Assembly: GCA_045806105.1 (NCBI GenBank)
Contig: JBJMJY010000124.1
Location: 1 to 15,832 of the forward strand
Direction: 5' to 3'
Length of the DNA stretch: 15,832 nt
Source of the DNA: AC-32 sp045806105
GTDB lineage: Bacteria > Actinomycetota > Thermoleophilia > Gaiellales > Gaiellaceae
The notes below the pieces were generated by a model. The model did not search any database. It worked only from the letters and a program-made list of their open reading frames with translations, and was not told the origin of the DNA. A program made the translations under genes and the position numbers. Numbering within the stretch: position 1 is the first letter of the stretch; each line of letters begins with the position of its first letter. Below, one piece after another: positions 1-6,992 of this stretch.

Positions 1-1
1 G

Positions 2-244
2 GCCTTGCAAACACTGATGGGGCATTCCCGCCCCGACACGACACAGCAGTACACGGACGAGGTCGAGCTTGACGAGCTTGCCGAGGCGCTGGATCGAGCG
101 GCCGCCTCTCGACACGCACAAGCGTCGCCAGATCTGACGACGCTTGAGGGCGAGGTCTCCGATGAGCTGGAAACCCTTAGGTGGAGGCGGCGGGAATCGA
201 ACCCGCGTCCGCGATCGCCCCGCACAGAGCGTCTACAAGCTTAG
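2..244 (+). CDS. Tyrosine recombinase/integrase, C-terminal fragment (partial at left edge)
   Basis: Only the last 80 residues are in the window; the reading frame is open from base 2. The first residues, ALQTLMGHSRPDTTQQY, match the end of the tyrosine-recombinase catalytic domain: the box II GH, then the TT-x-x-Y nucleophile motif. The tyrosine is codon 50-52. In this family that Tyr makes the 3'-phosphotyrosine DNA link during site-specific recombination. After it comes an acidic and then basic tail. There is no in-frame stop until TAG at 242-244, so the last 22 or so residues (RRRESNPRP...) are read antisense through the 3' end of the tmRNA gene. This suggests the gene belongs to an element inserted at ssrA and that its 3' end was set by the attachment-site junction. 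Whether the upstream part is intact cannot be seen. A Xer-type housekeeping recombinase is less likely because of the tmRNA overlap. Confidence 0.8.
   Translation, partial: ALQTLMGHSRPDTTQQYTDEVELDELAEALDRAAASRHAQASPDLTTLEGEVSDELETLRWRRRESNPRPRSPRTERLQA
180..244. other. Probable attachment site (att) of an integrative element at the ssrA 3' end
   Basis: A tyrosine recombinase gene abuts and overlaps the 3' end of tmRNA. The 3' ends of ssrA and tRNA genes are well-known targets for such integrases, which restore the RNA gene on insertion. The core site should lie in the T-arm/acceptor part of the gene. The partner repeat is outside the window to the left, so the site cannot be delimited here. 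Confidence 0.45.
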
Positions 245-413
245 GCTGCCGTTGCATTTCGCCCGCCGGCCGGTTGGCAGCCGACCAATCGACGGGCTAG
301 CCATCCTTTGGTGTCGCGCTTCGGGCGATTGGCTCTCCCTAGGCGCCGAGCCCGTTTCTGACGCCGCTACCCGGGCCACGGGCCGAGCTCGGAGCGACGC
401 GCTTCGCTACGGG

Positions 414-449
414 TTAGGCAGCGAGAGCGAGTGCGGAGTTGTCCTTCGC
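414..449 (-). other. tmRNA tag-peptide reading frame (AKDNSALALAA)
   Basis: Inside the tmRNA, the sequence CGTAAGT precedes a GCG resume codon. The following codons gcg aag gac aac tcc gca ctc gct ctc gct gcc read AKDNSALALAA and end in TAA. A stop-like UAA shortly before an alanine resume codon, and an ALAA carboxy terminus, are usual for tmRNA tags recognised by ClpXP and related proteases. The resume codon is assigned by position and could be confirmed by covariance modelling. The frame is also open upstream, so the start is inferred rather than forced. Confidence 0.85.
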
Positions 450-554
450 ACTTACGTTGAGTCCCGGTTGTTTTACGAGGCCGACCGGGGACCTCGGCTT
501 GCAGCTCTGCCGGAGAACCGACCTCGTCGAAACCAGATCGCCCCCGTATGTCAG

Positions 555-2813
555 TTAGTTGTTGCTTCCCGAGCCCGACTTCAGCCTGGCCCGGTGTCCC
601 TCAGATTGTAGCCGTCGTTGCGTCCCGTCCTGGTGTGCGAGGACGTCGGCGGTGAGCAGCTCGAAGAAGAACGTCGAGCCCTTGTCCCCGTTCGGCTCGA
701 CCCAGATGCGGCCGCCCATGCGGTCGATCAGCTCCCTGCAGATGTAGAGACCGAGGCCGGTGCCGCCGACGCCGCGGGTCATGTGCGGGTCGGCGCGGTA
801 GAACTTCTCGAAGATCCGCTCCTGCTCGTCCGGTGCGACGCCGAGGCCCTCGTCGCGGACGTGGAAGCGGACGAAGTCGTCGTGCGCGTCGGCCCCGACC
901 TCCACCTTGCCCCCGTCGGGTGAGTACTTGATCGCGTTCTCGACGAGGTTCACGAGCACCTGGCGCACCTTGTCGAGGTCGGCCGCGACGGCCGGCAGCT
1001 CGCCGTTGCTGTTGATCATGAGGTTGACCGAGGGCGGCGCGTGCATGCGCGTCGCGTCGACCACGCGCTCGACGAGGTCGCGGCCGTCGAACGGCTCGAC
1101 GTCGAGGTCGAGGCGGCCGGCATCGAGCTGGTTCGCGAGCAGGATCTCGTTGACGATGCGGCCGAGGCGCTCGGACTCGTCGGCGATCAGCGAGACGAAG
1201 CGCTCGCGGCCGGTCTCGTCGAGCGCGAAGTCGTGGCGCAGCAGGGTCTGCGCGGCGCCGTAGACCGCGGCGAGCGGGGTGCGCAGCTCGTGGGAGGCGG
1301 TCGCGATGAAGTCGGCCTTGATCTCCTCGAGCTGGCGCGCGTCGGTGAGGTCGCGGAACGCGTAGACGGTGCCGCCGAAGAAGCGTACGCCCGAGATCGC
1401 GATCCAGCGCTCCCCGCGCGAGGTCTCGACCGGGATCAGCACCTCGTCGTGGCCCGGGTTCGGCGACGCCGAGACGGGGACGGTGTCGACGGCGTCCTGC
1501 CAGCCCGGAATCGCCTCGGCGGCCGTGCGGCCTACGACGTCGTCTGCGTCGATGAAGGTGATCGCCTCGGCAGCCGGGTTCCAGAGCCGGACGACGCCGT
1601 TGCGGTCGAGCAGCAGCACCCCGTCCGCGACGTGCTCGAGCACCCACGCAGCGTCCGAGCGCTCAGCGACCTCGCGATAGAGGCGGGCGCGGTCGACCGC
1701 GAGGGCGACGCGCGCTGCGAGGTCCTCGGCGAGCGCGACGTCGTCCGCCGCATACGCGGGCCCGCGCTCGGTGCGCGCGAGCGTCAGTGCGCCGAGCGGC
1801 TGCTTGCGCGCCCAGAGCGGGACGCAGATCACCGAGCGGGCGTCGAGGCCGACGAACGCCACCCGCTCGCCGCTCGACGCGTTGCTGAGCTCGGGGAACA
1901 CCAGCGTGCGGCCGCTCTCGAAGACGGCGCGAATCTCGCTCTCGGGATCGTCTTGCGGGCCTCGCCCACCGTTCGGCGTGCTCAGCTCGGCCCGGCCCGC
2001 GGCGGCACGGCGCAGCTGGTTGGCCTCGTCGACGACGTCGATCACGCACCAATCGGCGAAGTCAGCGACGATCAGCTCGGCGACGCGGGTGAGGGCGCCG
2101 TCCATCTCGACGGATGCCGCGAGGTCGTTACCGGCGCGGCGGAGCAGGTCGAGGCGCGACTGGCGCTCGGCGCTCTCGGCGGAGGCGTCGCGCTCGGCCG
2201 CCTGCACCTGCTCGCGGCGGTCCTCCGAGCGCTTCAGCTCGGCGATGTCCCGCAGGAAGGTCTGGACGTAGAGCGGCTCGCCCTTTGGGTCGCGCACCAT
2301 CGAGCTGTCCTCACGGATCCAGCTCGCGCGGCCGTCGCGGGCGATCAGGCGGTAGTCGATCGAGATCGGCGCGCCGCCGGCGGCCCGTTCGAGCTGGGGC
2401 AGCACGCGGTCCCGGTCTTCCGGGTGCAGCAGCTTTTCGTGGAGATCCGGCTGCTCCCGCCACTCGTCCGCCGAGTAGCCGGTGAGGGCCGTGATCGCCG
2501 GGCCGACGTAGAGCGTCTTGCTCAGGTCGGCGATGTCTCGCAGCCAGGTCACGAGCGGCATGCCTTCGAGCAGCGCGCGATGCCTCGACTCGGCGCGCGC
2601 CAGCTCGGCGCGCCGGCTGCGCTCGCGGGTGCGCGCGCGCCGGACGAGCAGCACGGTCAGCCCGAGCGCACCGGCCCAGCTCGTTGCGGCGACGATGATC
2701 CGGGCCCAGCGGGGGTCGAGCAGCACCAGCAGGACGGCCGCGGCTCCGGCGAGTGCCAGAGCGATTGCGGCGGTGAGTCCGATGCGGGTGCGGTACTTCT
2801 CGAGAGACAACAC
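555..2813 (-). CDS. Membrane-anchored PAS-GAF-PAS sensor histidine kinase
   Basis: This is a 752-residue sensor kinase. Two hydrophobic segments (about 11-32 and 38-57) are separated by only a few residues, so there is almost no external sensor domain and sensing is probably cytoplasmic. Next come PAS/PAC (about 73-194), a short charged linker, GAF (about 220-378), a second PAS (about 385-492), HisKA with the phospho-acceptor H508 in SHELRTPL, and HATPase_c with the N-box (N626 in ENAIKY), the G1 box DEGLG and the G2 box GGTGLGLY. All catalytic motifs are intact. The start is GTG at 2813, preceded by GAGGAAG seven bases upstream. No response regulator gene is in the window, so the partner is unknown. 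The PAS/GAF ligands cannot be told from sequence. The gene is divergent from the acetyltransferase operon and ends 9 nt before ssrA. Confidence 0.93.
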   Translation of the reverse strand: MLSLEKYRTRIGLTAAIALALAGAAAVLLVLLDPRWARIIVAATSWAGALGLTVLLVRRARTRERSRRAELARAESRHRALLEGMPLVTWLRDIADLSKTLYVGPAITALTGYSADEWREQPDLHEKLLHPEDRDRVLPQLERAAGGAPISIDYRLIARDGRASWIREDSSMVRDPKGEPLYVQTFLRDIAELKRSEDRREQVQAAERDASAESAERQSRLDLLRRAGNDLAASVEMDGALTRVAELIVADFADWCVIDVVDEANQLRRAAAGRAELSTPNGGRGPQDDPESEIRAVFESGRTLVFPELSNASSGERVAFVGLDARSVICVPLWARKQPLGALTLARTERGPAYAADDVALAEDLAARVALAVDRARLYREVAERSDAAWVLEHVADGVLLLDRNGVVRLWNPAAEAITFIDADDVVGRTAAEAIPGWQDAVDTVPVSASPNPGHDEVLIPVETSRGERWIAISGVRFFGGTVYAFRDLTDARQLEEIKADFIATASHELRTPLAAVYGAAQTLLRHDFALDETGRERFVSLIADESERLGRIVNEILLANQLDAGRLDLDVEPFDGRDLVERVVDATRMHAPPSVNLMINSNGELPAVAADLDKVRQVLVNLVENAIKYSPDGGKVEVGADAHDDFVRFHVRDEGLGVAPDEQERIFEKFYRADPHMTRGVGGTGLGLYICRELIDRMGGRIWVEPNGDKGSTFFFELLTADVLAHQDGTQRRLQSEGHRARLKSGSGSNN
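605..610 (-). promoter_or_regulatory. Candidate -10 box for ssrA, inside the kinase gene
   Basis: On the minus strand TACAAT (5 of 6 to TATAAT) lies at 610-605, about 60 nt upstream of the mature tmRNA 5' end. Transcription would begin near 598 and leave a leader of roughly 50 nt, to be removed by RNase P as is usual for tmRNA 5' maturation. No good -35 hexamer is seen at 16-18 nt spacing. The kinase stop codon is only 9 nt before the tmRNA, so any dedicated promoter must lie within the kinase reading frame. Confidence 0.35.
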
Positions 2814-2928
2814 GGGGCGGCTTCCTCAGGGTATCGCCCGGATCGGCGGGCTACAAGGGCGCATTGTCGGTCCCTATGGTTCGCCTCGTGATCCATGTCT
2901 GGTCCGCCCAGGGCCTGCTCGCGCCGTC

Positions 2929-3483
2929 GTGATCGTCGAGGCGATTCGCTCCGAACGGCTGGAGCTGGTCTGGCTCTCGCCGCAGCTGATCGAGGCGCTG
3001 ATCGAGAGGCGGCGCGACGAGGCGGAGCAGATCGGCGGCTTCGCCGTCCCCGCCGGCTGGCCGGACGAGCATGACGCGCGCTTCCTCGCGCTGCGGCTGC
3101 GGCAGACGAACAAGGATCCGAGCCGAGGGCCGTGGTACGTGCGCGCGATCGTGCTCCCAGCGGAGGATCGGCCGATGATCGGCCACGTCGGCTTCCACGG
3201 GCCGCCGGGGGTGAACTCGCGGCGCGATCCGCTCGCCGTCGAGATCGGCTACACGGTCTTCCCCGACCACCGCCGGCGCGGCTACGCGACCGAGGCGGTG
3301 CAGGCGCTGCTTGCGCACGCGCAGGCGCAGGGCGTCCGGCGCTTCCTCGCCTCCGTCGGGCCAGAGAACGAGCCGTCGCTCGCGATCGTGCGCCGCCTCG
3401 GCTTCGTCGAGGTCGGGCGGCACCGGGACGACGAGGACGGCGAAGAGCTGGAGTTCGAGCTCGTGCACGGGCCGGCCGCGTGA
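2929..3483 (+). CDS. GNAT-family N-acetyltransferase (RimJ/RimL-like)
   Basis: This 184-residue protein has the layout of a GNAT acetyltransferase. The N-terminal motif SERLELVWLSPQLIEALI resembles RimJ/RimL-type enzymes. A beta-strand pair around MIGHVGF (83-89) and EIGYTVF (105-111) leads into the acetyl-CoA pyrophosphate loop RRRGYA (115-120), and a C-terminal segment around NEPSLAIVRRLGFVEVG (147-163) is typical. These enzymes move an acetyl group from acetyl-CoA to an amine of a protein or small molecule; the substrate is not predictable. The start GTG at 2929 is the first canonical start that gives a protein of family length. The Shine-Dalgarno sequence is poor, and the frame is open further upstream, so the start is only moderately secure. 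The TGA stop overlaps the next gene's GTG start by 4 bp. Confidence 0.85.
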   Translation: MIVEAIRSERLELVWLSPQLIEALIERRRDEAEQIGGFAVPAGWPDEHDARFLALRLRQTNKDPSRGPWYVRAIVLPAEDRPMIGHVGFHGPPGVNSRRDPLAVEIGYTVFPDHRRRGYATEAVQALLAHAQAQGVRRFLASVGPENEPSLAIVRRLGFVEVGRHRDDEDGEELEFELVHGPAA

Positions 3484-4817
3484 GGAGCCCGCCGGTTCGC
3501 TTCGCCGACAGCGGCGGGGTCGACATCGCGTACCAGGTGCTGGGAGAAGGGCCGCCGGACATCATCTGGTTCGCCGGCGCGCTCTCGCACCTCGAGATCC
3601 TCTGGGAGAACACCGCCTACCGGCGCTTCTGCGAGCAGCTCGCCTCGTTTTCTCGGCTGATCCTGTTCGACAAGCGCGGCATGGGCTTGTCCGACCGCAC
3701 CCGGATCGGCACGCTCGAGGAGCGGATGGACGACGCGCGCGCGGTGCTGGACGCGGTCGACTCGGAGCGCACGGTGTTGCTCGGCGTCTCGGAGGGCGGG
3801 CCGATGTCGATGGTATTCGCCGCGACCTATCCGGAGCGCACGGAGGCTCTGCTGCTCGTCGGCGCCGAGGTGAAGGAGGAGCGAACCGAGGACTGGCCCT
3901 GGGGCGAGGCGACCCGCGAGGAGTTCGAGGCGAGCATGGACTCGTTACCGGAGCGCTGGGGCAAGGGGCTCGCGGCGCCCTATTTCTTCCCGGACGACCC
4001 CGATCCCGAGCGCTTGATGGAGTGGTTCGGCCGGTTGCAGACCGTTTCCATGACGCCCCGAGACGCACTGGCGTTCCTGCGCATGGCGTTCGAGATCGAC
4101 GTTCGAGACGTCGTGCCGGCTGTACACGTCCCGACGCTCGTGCTCCATCGGGTCCGGGATTCCGTCTGCCACGTCGAGAACGGCCGCTTCCTGGCGCGGG
4201 AGATCGCCGGCGCGAAGTACGTCGAGCTGCCGGGCAGCATGCACGTGCCCTGGGGCGACGACCCGAGCGAGATTCTCGACGAGATCCGCGAGTTCGTCAC
4301 GGGCGTGCGCGAGGCGCCCGAGCCAGACCGCGTACTGGCGACAGTGCTCTTCACCGACATCGTCGGCTCGACCGAACGCGCCACGCGGCTCGGCGACCGG
4401 CGCTGGCGCGAAGTCCTCGAGAGCCACCACGCGACGGTCCGGCGGCAGCTCGAGCGCTTCCGCGGCACCGAGATCGACACCGCCGGGGACGGCTTCCTGG
4501 CGAGCTTCGACGGCCCCGCCCGTGCGATCCGCTGCGCGCGGGCCTCGATCGACGCCGTGCGCGGGCTCGACCTCGAGATCCGCGCCGGCGTCCATACCGG
4601 CGAGTGCGAGATCGCCGGGGACAAGCTCGCAGGCATCGCCGTTCACATCGGCGCGCGGGTCGCCGGCAAGGCGGGGCCGGGCGAGGTGCTCGTGTCGAGC
4701 ACGGTCCGCGACCTCGTCGCTGGCTCGGGGCTCGAGTTCGAGGACCGCGGCGCCGCCGAGCTCAAAGGCGTGCCCGGCGAGTGGCGGCTCTACCGGGTCA
4801 GCGGCGGCGGCTCTTGA
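3480..4817 (+). CDS. Alpha/beta-hydrolase-class III nucleotidyl cyclase fusion (Rv1900c-like)
   Basis: This 445-residue, probably cytosolic protein has two domains. Residues 1-275 form an alpha/beta hydrolase with nucleophile elbow GVSEGG (S104), acid D227 and H255 in GSMHVPWGD. Residues 283-440 form a class III cyclase homology domain beginning VLFTDIVGST. The metal-binding aspartates are D293 and D337 (AGDGF). At the usual substrate-specifying lysine position there is D333, and at the transition-state asparagine position there is H389 (VHIGAR), with R393 kept. Mycobacterium tuberculosis Rv1900c has the same domain order and replaces the same two residues with Asn and His, yet is active as an adenylyl cyclase with some guanylyl activity. 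cAMP production is therefore likely but not certain. The GTG start at 3480 overlaps the acetyltransferase TGA, implying translational coupling. The last 20 bp overlap smpB, which is convergent. Confidence 0.92.
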   Translation: MRSPPVRFADSGGVDIAYQVLGEGPPDIIWFAGALSHLEILWENTAYRRFCEQLASFSRLILFDKRGMGLSDRTRIGTLEERMDDARAVLDAVDSERTVLLGVSEGGPMSMVFAATYPERTEALLLVGAEVKEERTEDWPWGEATREEFEASMDSLPERWGKGLAAPYFFPDDPDPERLMEWFGRLQTVSMTPRDALAFLRMAFEIDVRDVVPAVHVPTLVLHRVRDSVCHVENGRFLAREIAGAKYVELPGSMHVPWGDDPSEILDEIREFVTGVREAPEPDRVLATVLFTDIVGSTERATRLGDRRWREVLESHHATVRRQLERFRGTEIDTAGDGFLASFDGPARAIRCARASIDAVRGLDLEIRAGVHTGECEIAGDKLAGIAVHIGARVAGKAGPGEVLVSSTVRDLVAGSGLEFEDRGAAELKGVPGEWRLYRVSGGGS

Positions 4818-5253
4818 GCTCACGCTCGATGCGGCGCTTCGTCTCGCGCTCGGCGATGACGCGACGCTTGTCCCGCCCCTCCTTGCCTTTCGCGAGGGCG
4901 AGCTCGACCTTCGCCCGGCCGTCCTTGAAGTAGAGCCGCGTCGGCACAAGCGTCAGGCCCCGCTCGGCAACCTTCGAGCTGAGCTGCTCGATCTCGCGGC
5001 GGTGCAGCAGCAGCTTCCGGTCGCGGTCCGGGTCGTGCGGCTCGACCGACGCCTGCTCGTACGGCGGCACGTGCAGGCCGACGAGCCAGATCTCGCCGTC
5101 GCGCGCATCGGCGTAGGCGCGCTGGAGCACGACGTGGCCCTGGCGCAGCGACTTCACCTCGCTGCCGCTCAGCACGAGGCCGGCCTCGACGCGCTCGAGG
5201 AAGTGGTAGTCGTGTCGCGCGCGGCGGTTCTCGGCGATCAGCTTCTCGGCCAC
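4798..5253 (-). CDS. smpB: SsrA-binding protein SmpB
   Basis: This 151-residue protein is close to the usual SmpB length. It shows the family's N-terminal NRRARHDYHFLERVEAGLVL and SGSEVKSLRQG, the central VGLHVPPYEQAS, and the lysine/arginine-rich C-terminal tail (about 120-151) that enters the empty mRNA channel. SmpB binds the tRNA-like part of tmRNA, brings it to stalled ribosomes and is essential for trans-translation; its RNA partner ssrA is 4.2 kb away on the same strand. The start is GTG at 5253, with no strong Shine-Dalgarno next to it. It lies 67 bp downstream of the rnr-like gene, and a palindromic repeat occupies most of the end of that gap. Its 3' end overlaps the convergent cyclase gene by 20 bp. 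Confidence 0.97.
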   Translation of the reverse strand: MAEKLIAENRRARHDYHFLERVEAGLVLSGSEVKSLRQGHVVLQRAYADARDGEIWLVGLHVPPYEQASVEPHDPDRDRKLLLHRREIEQLSSKVAERGLTLVPTRLYFKDGRAKVELALAKGKEGRDKRRVIAERETKRRIERELKSRRR

Positions 5254-5298
5254 GCGCCAAGTCTAGGGGCGCCTCTCGCGGCAACCGCCTCCCAAACG

Positions 5299-5327
5299 CC
5301 GGTGACTGTCACCGTGACTGTCACCGG
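5299..5327. repeat. Tandem palindromic repeat at the rnr stop codon
   Basis: The unit GTGACTGTCACC occurs twice in tandem (5302-5313 and 5314-5325), flanked by CC(G) and GG. The first 13 bases, GGTGAC-T-GTCACC (5301-5313), form a 6-bp-arm palindrome around one base. The whole element can also fold with outer arms CCGGTGAC (5299-5306) and GTCACCGG (5320-5327). It contains the nuclease gene's TGA stop (5321-5323). It could act as an mRNA 3'-end stabiliser, a weak terminator or a dispersed repeat; the sequence alone does not decide. Confidence 0.7.
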
Positions 5328-6952
5328 CGATCGCGCTCGGAGCCGGCCGGCGACAGCTCGACCTTACCTTCGTTGCGGCGGATGTCCTCGACGCGGACCT
5401 CGATCCCGTCGCCGAGTCGGTACCTGCGGCCTCGGCGCCTCCCGACCAGCGCCGTCGCGAGCTCGTTCAGCTCGAAGTAGTCACCGGGCAGCCGCCGGGC
5501 CGGGATGTAGCCCTCGAAGACATCGCCGAAGCGGACGAACACGCCGGAGGGGATCACACCCGTGATCTCGCCCTCGAAGGACGCGTCCCAGCCGAGCTCG
5601 AACAGGCGCCGCTCGAGCAGCCACGCAAGGCAGATCTCGTCCGCGCGGTACTCGAGCTTCGCCGCGTGCCGCTCGCGCTGCGACGCCTGGACGGCGTGGT
5701 CTTCGAGGTCTTCGGGCAGCGGCTCGTCCGAGACGCCGAGCTCGCGCAGCAGCGCCCGGTGCACGACCAGATCCGGGTAGCGGCGGATCGGGGAGGTGAA
5801 GTGGCAGTACGCCGCGCTCGCAAGGCCGGCGTGGCCGAGATTCCGCGGGTCGTAGCGGGCCTGCTTCAGCGCCTGTAGCACGATCGCCGGAAAGGCGTCG
5901 CCGCCGCGGCCGGCCTTGTGTGTGTACTCGGTGACGAGCTCGCTGGCGGCGCCAGCGACCTGCGCGGCGTCGGCCGGTCCCAGCTGCTCGGGCGCCGGCG
6001 GCGTCGGGACGCCGAGGTCCGCCAGCCGCGCGAGCAGGAGCGCGACCGACTGCGGCTCGGGGCGTTCGTGGACGCGGTAGAGCGCCTCGCGTCGGCGTCC
6101 CGCGAGCAGGCCGGCGACGAGCTCGTTGGCCAGGATCATCAGCTCCTCGACGAGCATGTGCGCGTGCGGCTCGGACTCGCGCCAGGCGCGCTCGACGGCG
6201 CCGCGGCCGTCGAAGGCGAAGACGGCCTCGGCGCTCTCGACGCGCAATGCGCCGCGGGCGTAGCGGCGGTCACGCAGGGTCTGCGCGAGGCTCTCGGCTC
6301 GCCGCAGCGCTGCGGTCAGCTCCTGGCCGGCCCGTTCGCGGCCAGCGAGGATCGCCTCGGCGCGACCGTAGCTCAGCCGCTCCCGGCTGCGGATCACCGA
6401 GCGGTAGAAGCTCGGCTCCCCGTCGGGCAGCGGAATCTCCACCGTCACGCAAAGGCGGTCGACGTTCGGGCGCAGCGAGCAGAGCTCCTCGGAGAGCTCG
6501 GGCGGCAGCATCGGCGAGACGAGGCCAGGCACGTAGACGGAGAACGCGCGCTCGGCGGCGCCGCGGTCGAGCGGCGACCCCGCCGGGACGAACCACGAGA
6601 CGTCCGCGATGTGCACGAACGCACGGTCCTCCTCGACCGTTAGCGCGTCGTCGAAGTCCTTCGCGGTCTCGGGGTCGATCGTGAACGCGAGCCGGTCCCG
6701 CAGGTCCACCCTCCCCTCGTGATCCTCATGGGCGTAGTCGGTGGCGTAGGGCTCGAAGCCGCGCAGCTCGCCCTCCTCGACTAGCAGCCCCTCGAGCACG
6801 ACCTCGATCGAGCTCGCCGGGCCCAGGACTCGCTCGACCCTCGCGCGGCCACGACCGCGACGCACGACGGCGAGGTCGCCCGGCCGCGCGTCGCCCGCGC
6901 CCTTGCGGTCGAGCAGCAGCGGCGTGCCCGGCACGAAGTACGGCTCGCCCAC
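5321..6952 (-). CDS. rnr: RNase II/RNase R-family 3'-5' exoribonuclease (RNB domain)
   Basis: This 543-residue protein has the RNB catalytic signature TIDPETAKDFDDA with metal ligands D93, D99, D101 and D102. Further on come HFTSPIRRYPDLVVHR, typical of RNase II/R, and a C-terminal S1 RNA-binding domain (about 455-540, FEGEITGVIPSGVFVRFG). It degrades RNA processively from the 3' end; RNase R assists tmRNA-SmpB in removing nonstop mRNA, which fits its place just before smpB. It is shorter than E. coli RNase R (about 810 residues). The first cold-shock domain is missing, and only a short OB-like part precedes RNB, as I recall for actinobacterial forms. GTG at 6952 is the only canonical start in this frame before an upstream stop, yet 14 protein-like codons precede it and no clear Shine-Dalgarno is present. 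Calling it R rather than II is uncertain. Confidence 0.88.
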   Translation of the reverse strand: MGEPYFVPGTPLLLDRKGAGDARPGDLAVVRRGRGRARVERVLGPASSIEVVLEGLLVEEGELRGFEPYATDYAHEDHEGRVDLRDRLAFTIDPETAKDFDDALTVEEDRAFVHIADVSWFVPAGSPLDRGAAERAFSVYVPGLVSPMLPPELSEELCSLRPNVDRLCVTVEIPLPDGEPSFYRSVIRSRERLSYGRAEAILAGRERAGQELTAALRRAESLAQTLRDRRYARGALRVESAEAVFAFDGRGAVERAWRESEPHAHMLVEELMILANELVAGLLAGRRREALYRVHERPEPQSVALLLARLADLGVPTPPAPEQLGPADAAQVAGAASELVTEYTHKAGRGGDAFPAIVLQALKQARYDPRNLGHAGLASAAYCHFTSPIRRYPDLVVHRALLRELGVSDEPLPEDLEDHAVQASQRERHAAKLEYRADEICLAWLLERRLFELGWDASFEGEITGVIPSGVFVRFGDVFEGYIPARRLPGDYFELNELATALVGRRRGRRYRLGDGIEVRVEDIRRNEGKVELSPAGSERDRR

Positions 6953-6992
6953 GAGGTGCTTGCCGCGGGAGGCGAGCTCTACGAGAAGTGGG

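Larger units (their letters stand above)
180..545 (-). ncRNA. ssrA: tmRNA (transfer-messenger RNA), one-piece form
   Basis: The minus strand starts GGGGGCGATCTGGTTTCGACG, apart from length the standard tmRNA 5' end, and finishes with the T-arm GGGTTCGATTCCCGCC (around 189-205) followed by CGCCTCC-A-CC. The first seven bases (545-539) pair with CGCCTCC (189-183) in a 7-bp acceptor stem with one G-U pair. The discriminator A is at 182; C74 and C75 are encoded (181, 180), but the next base is T, so the terminal A of CCA must be added. The conserved AAGCTTGTAGACGC segment lies at about 226-243. A tag frame runs 449-414. With SmpB, tmRNA enters stalled ribosomes, adds a degradation tag and releases the ribosome. 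Length, about 366 nt, is normal. Its 3' end is overlapped antisense by the integrase tail, and no intrinsic terminator follows it. Confidence 0.96.

Noticed and set aside
144..611. Open frame on the + strand across the tmRNA region
   Set aside because: It lies entirely antisense to ssrA and the kinase 3' end; NRTRVRDRP is the typical false translation of a tRNA-like T-arm.
2820..2860. Sigma70-like promoter for the kinase (TTGTAG, 17 nt, TACCCT on the minus strand)
   Set aside because: The -10 would lie directly against the Shine-Dalgarno, so transcription would start inside or after it. The -35 match is also poor.
1041..2891. A 616-codon open frame on the + strand opposite the histidine kinase
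   Set aside because: It is the antisense shadow of a gene with all kinase motifs intact. Its product is a low-complexity Arg/Val/Asp/Glu-rich chain with no domain, as expected in high-GC DNA.
2518..2928. Upstream extension of the acetyltransferase frame into the kinase gene
   Set aside because: Its N-terminal part is antisense to the kinase and lacks GNAT character. GTG 2929 gives a normal-length GNAT.
3132..3479. Upstream extension of the cyclase frame through the acetyltransferase gene
   Set aside because: It is an Arg/Ala-rich shadow of the GNAT gene. The GTG at 3480 overlapping the GNAT stop gives a normal hydrolase start.
5299..5327. Short CRISPR-like repeat
   Set aside because: Two directly adjacent units with no spacers and no cas genes; it is a palindromic tandem repeat.
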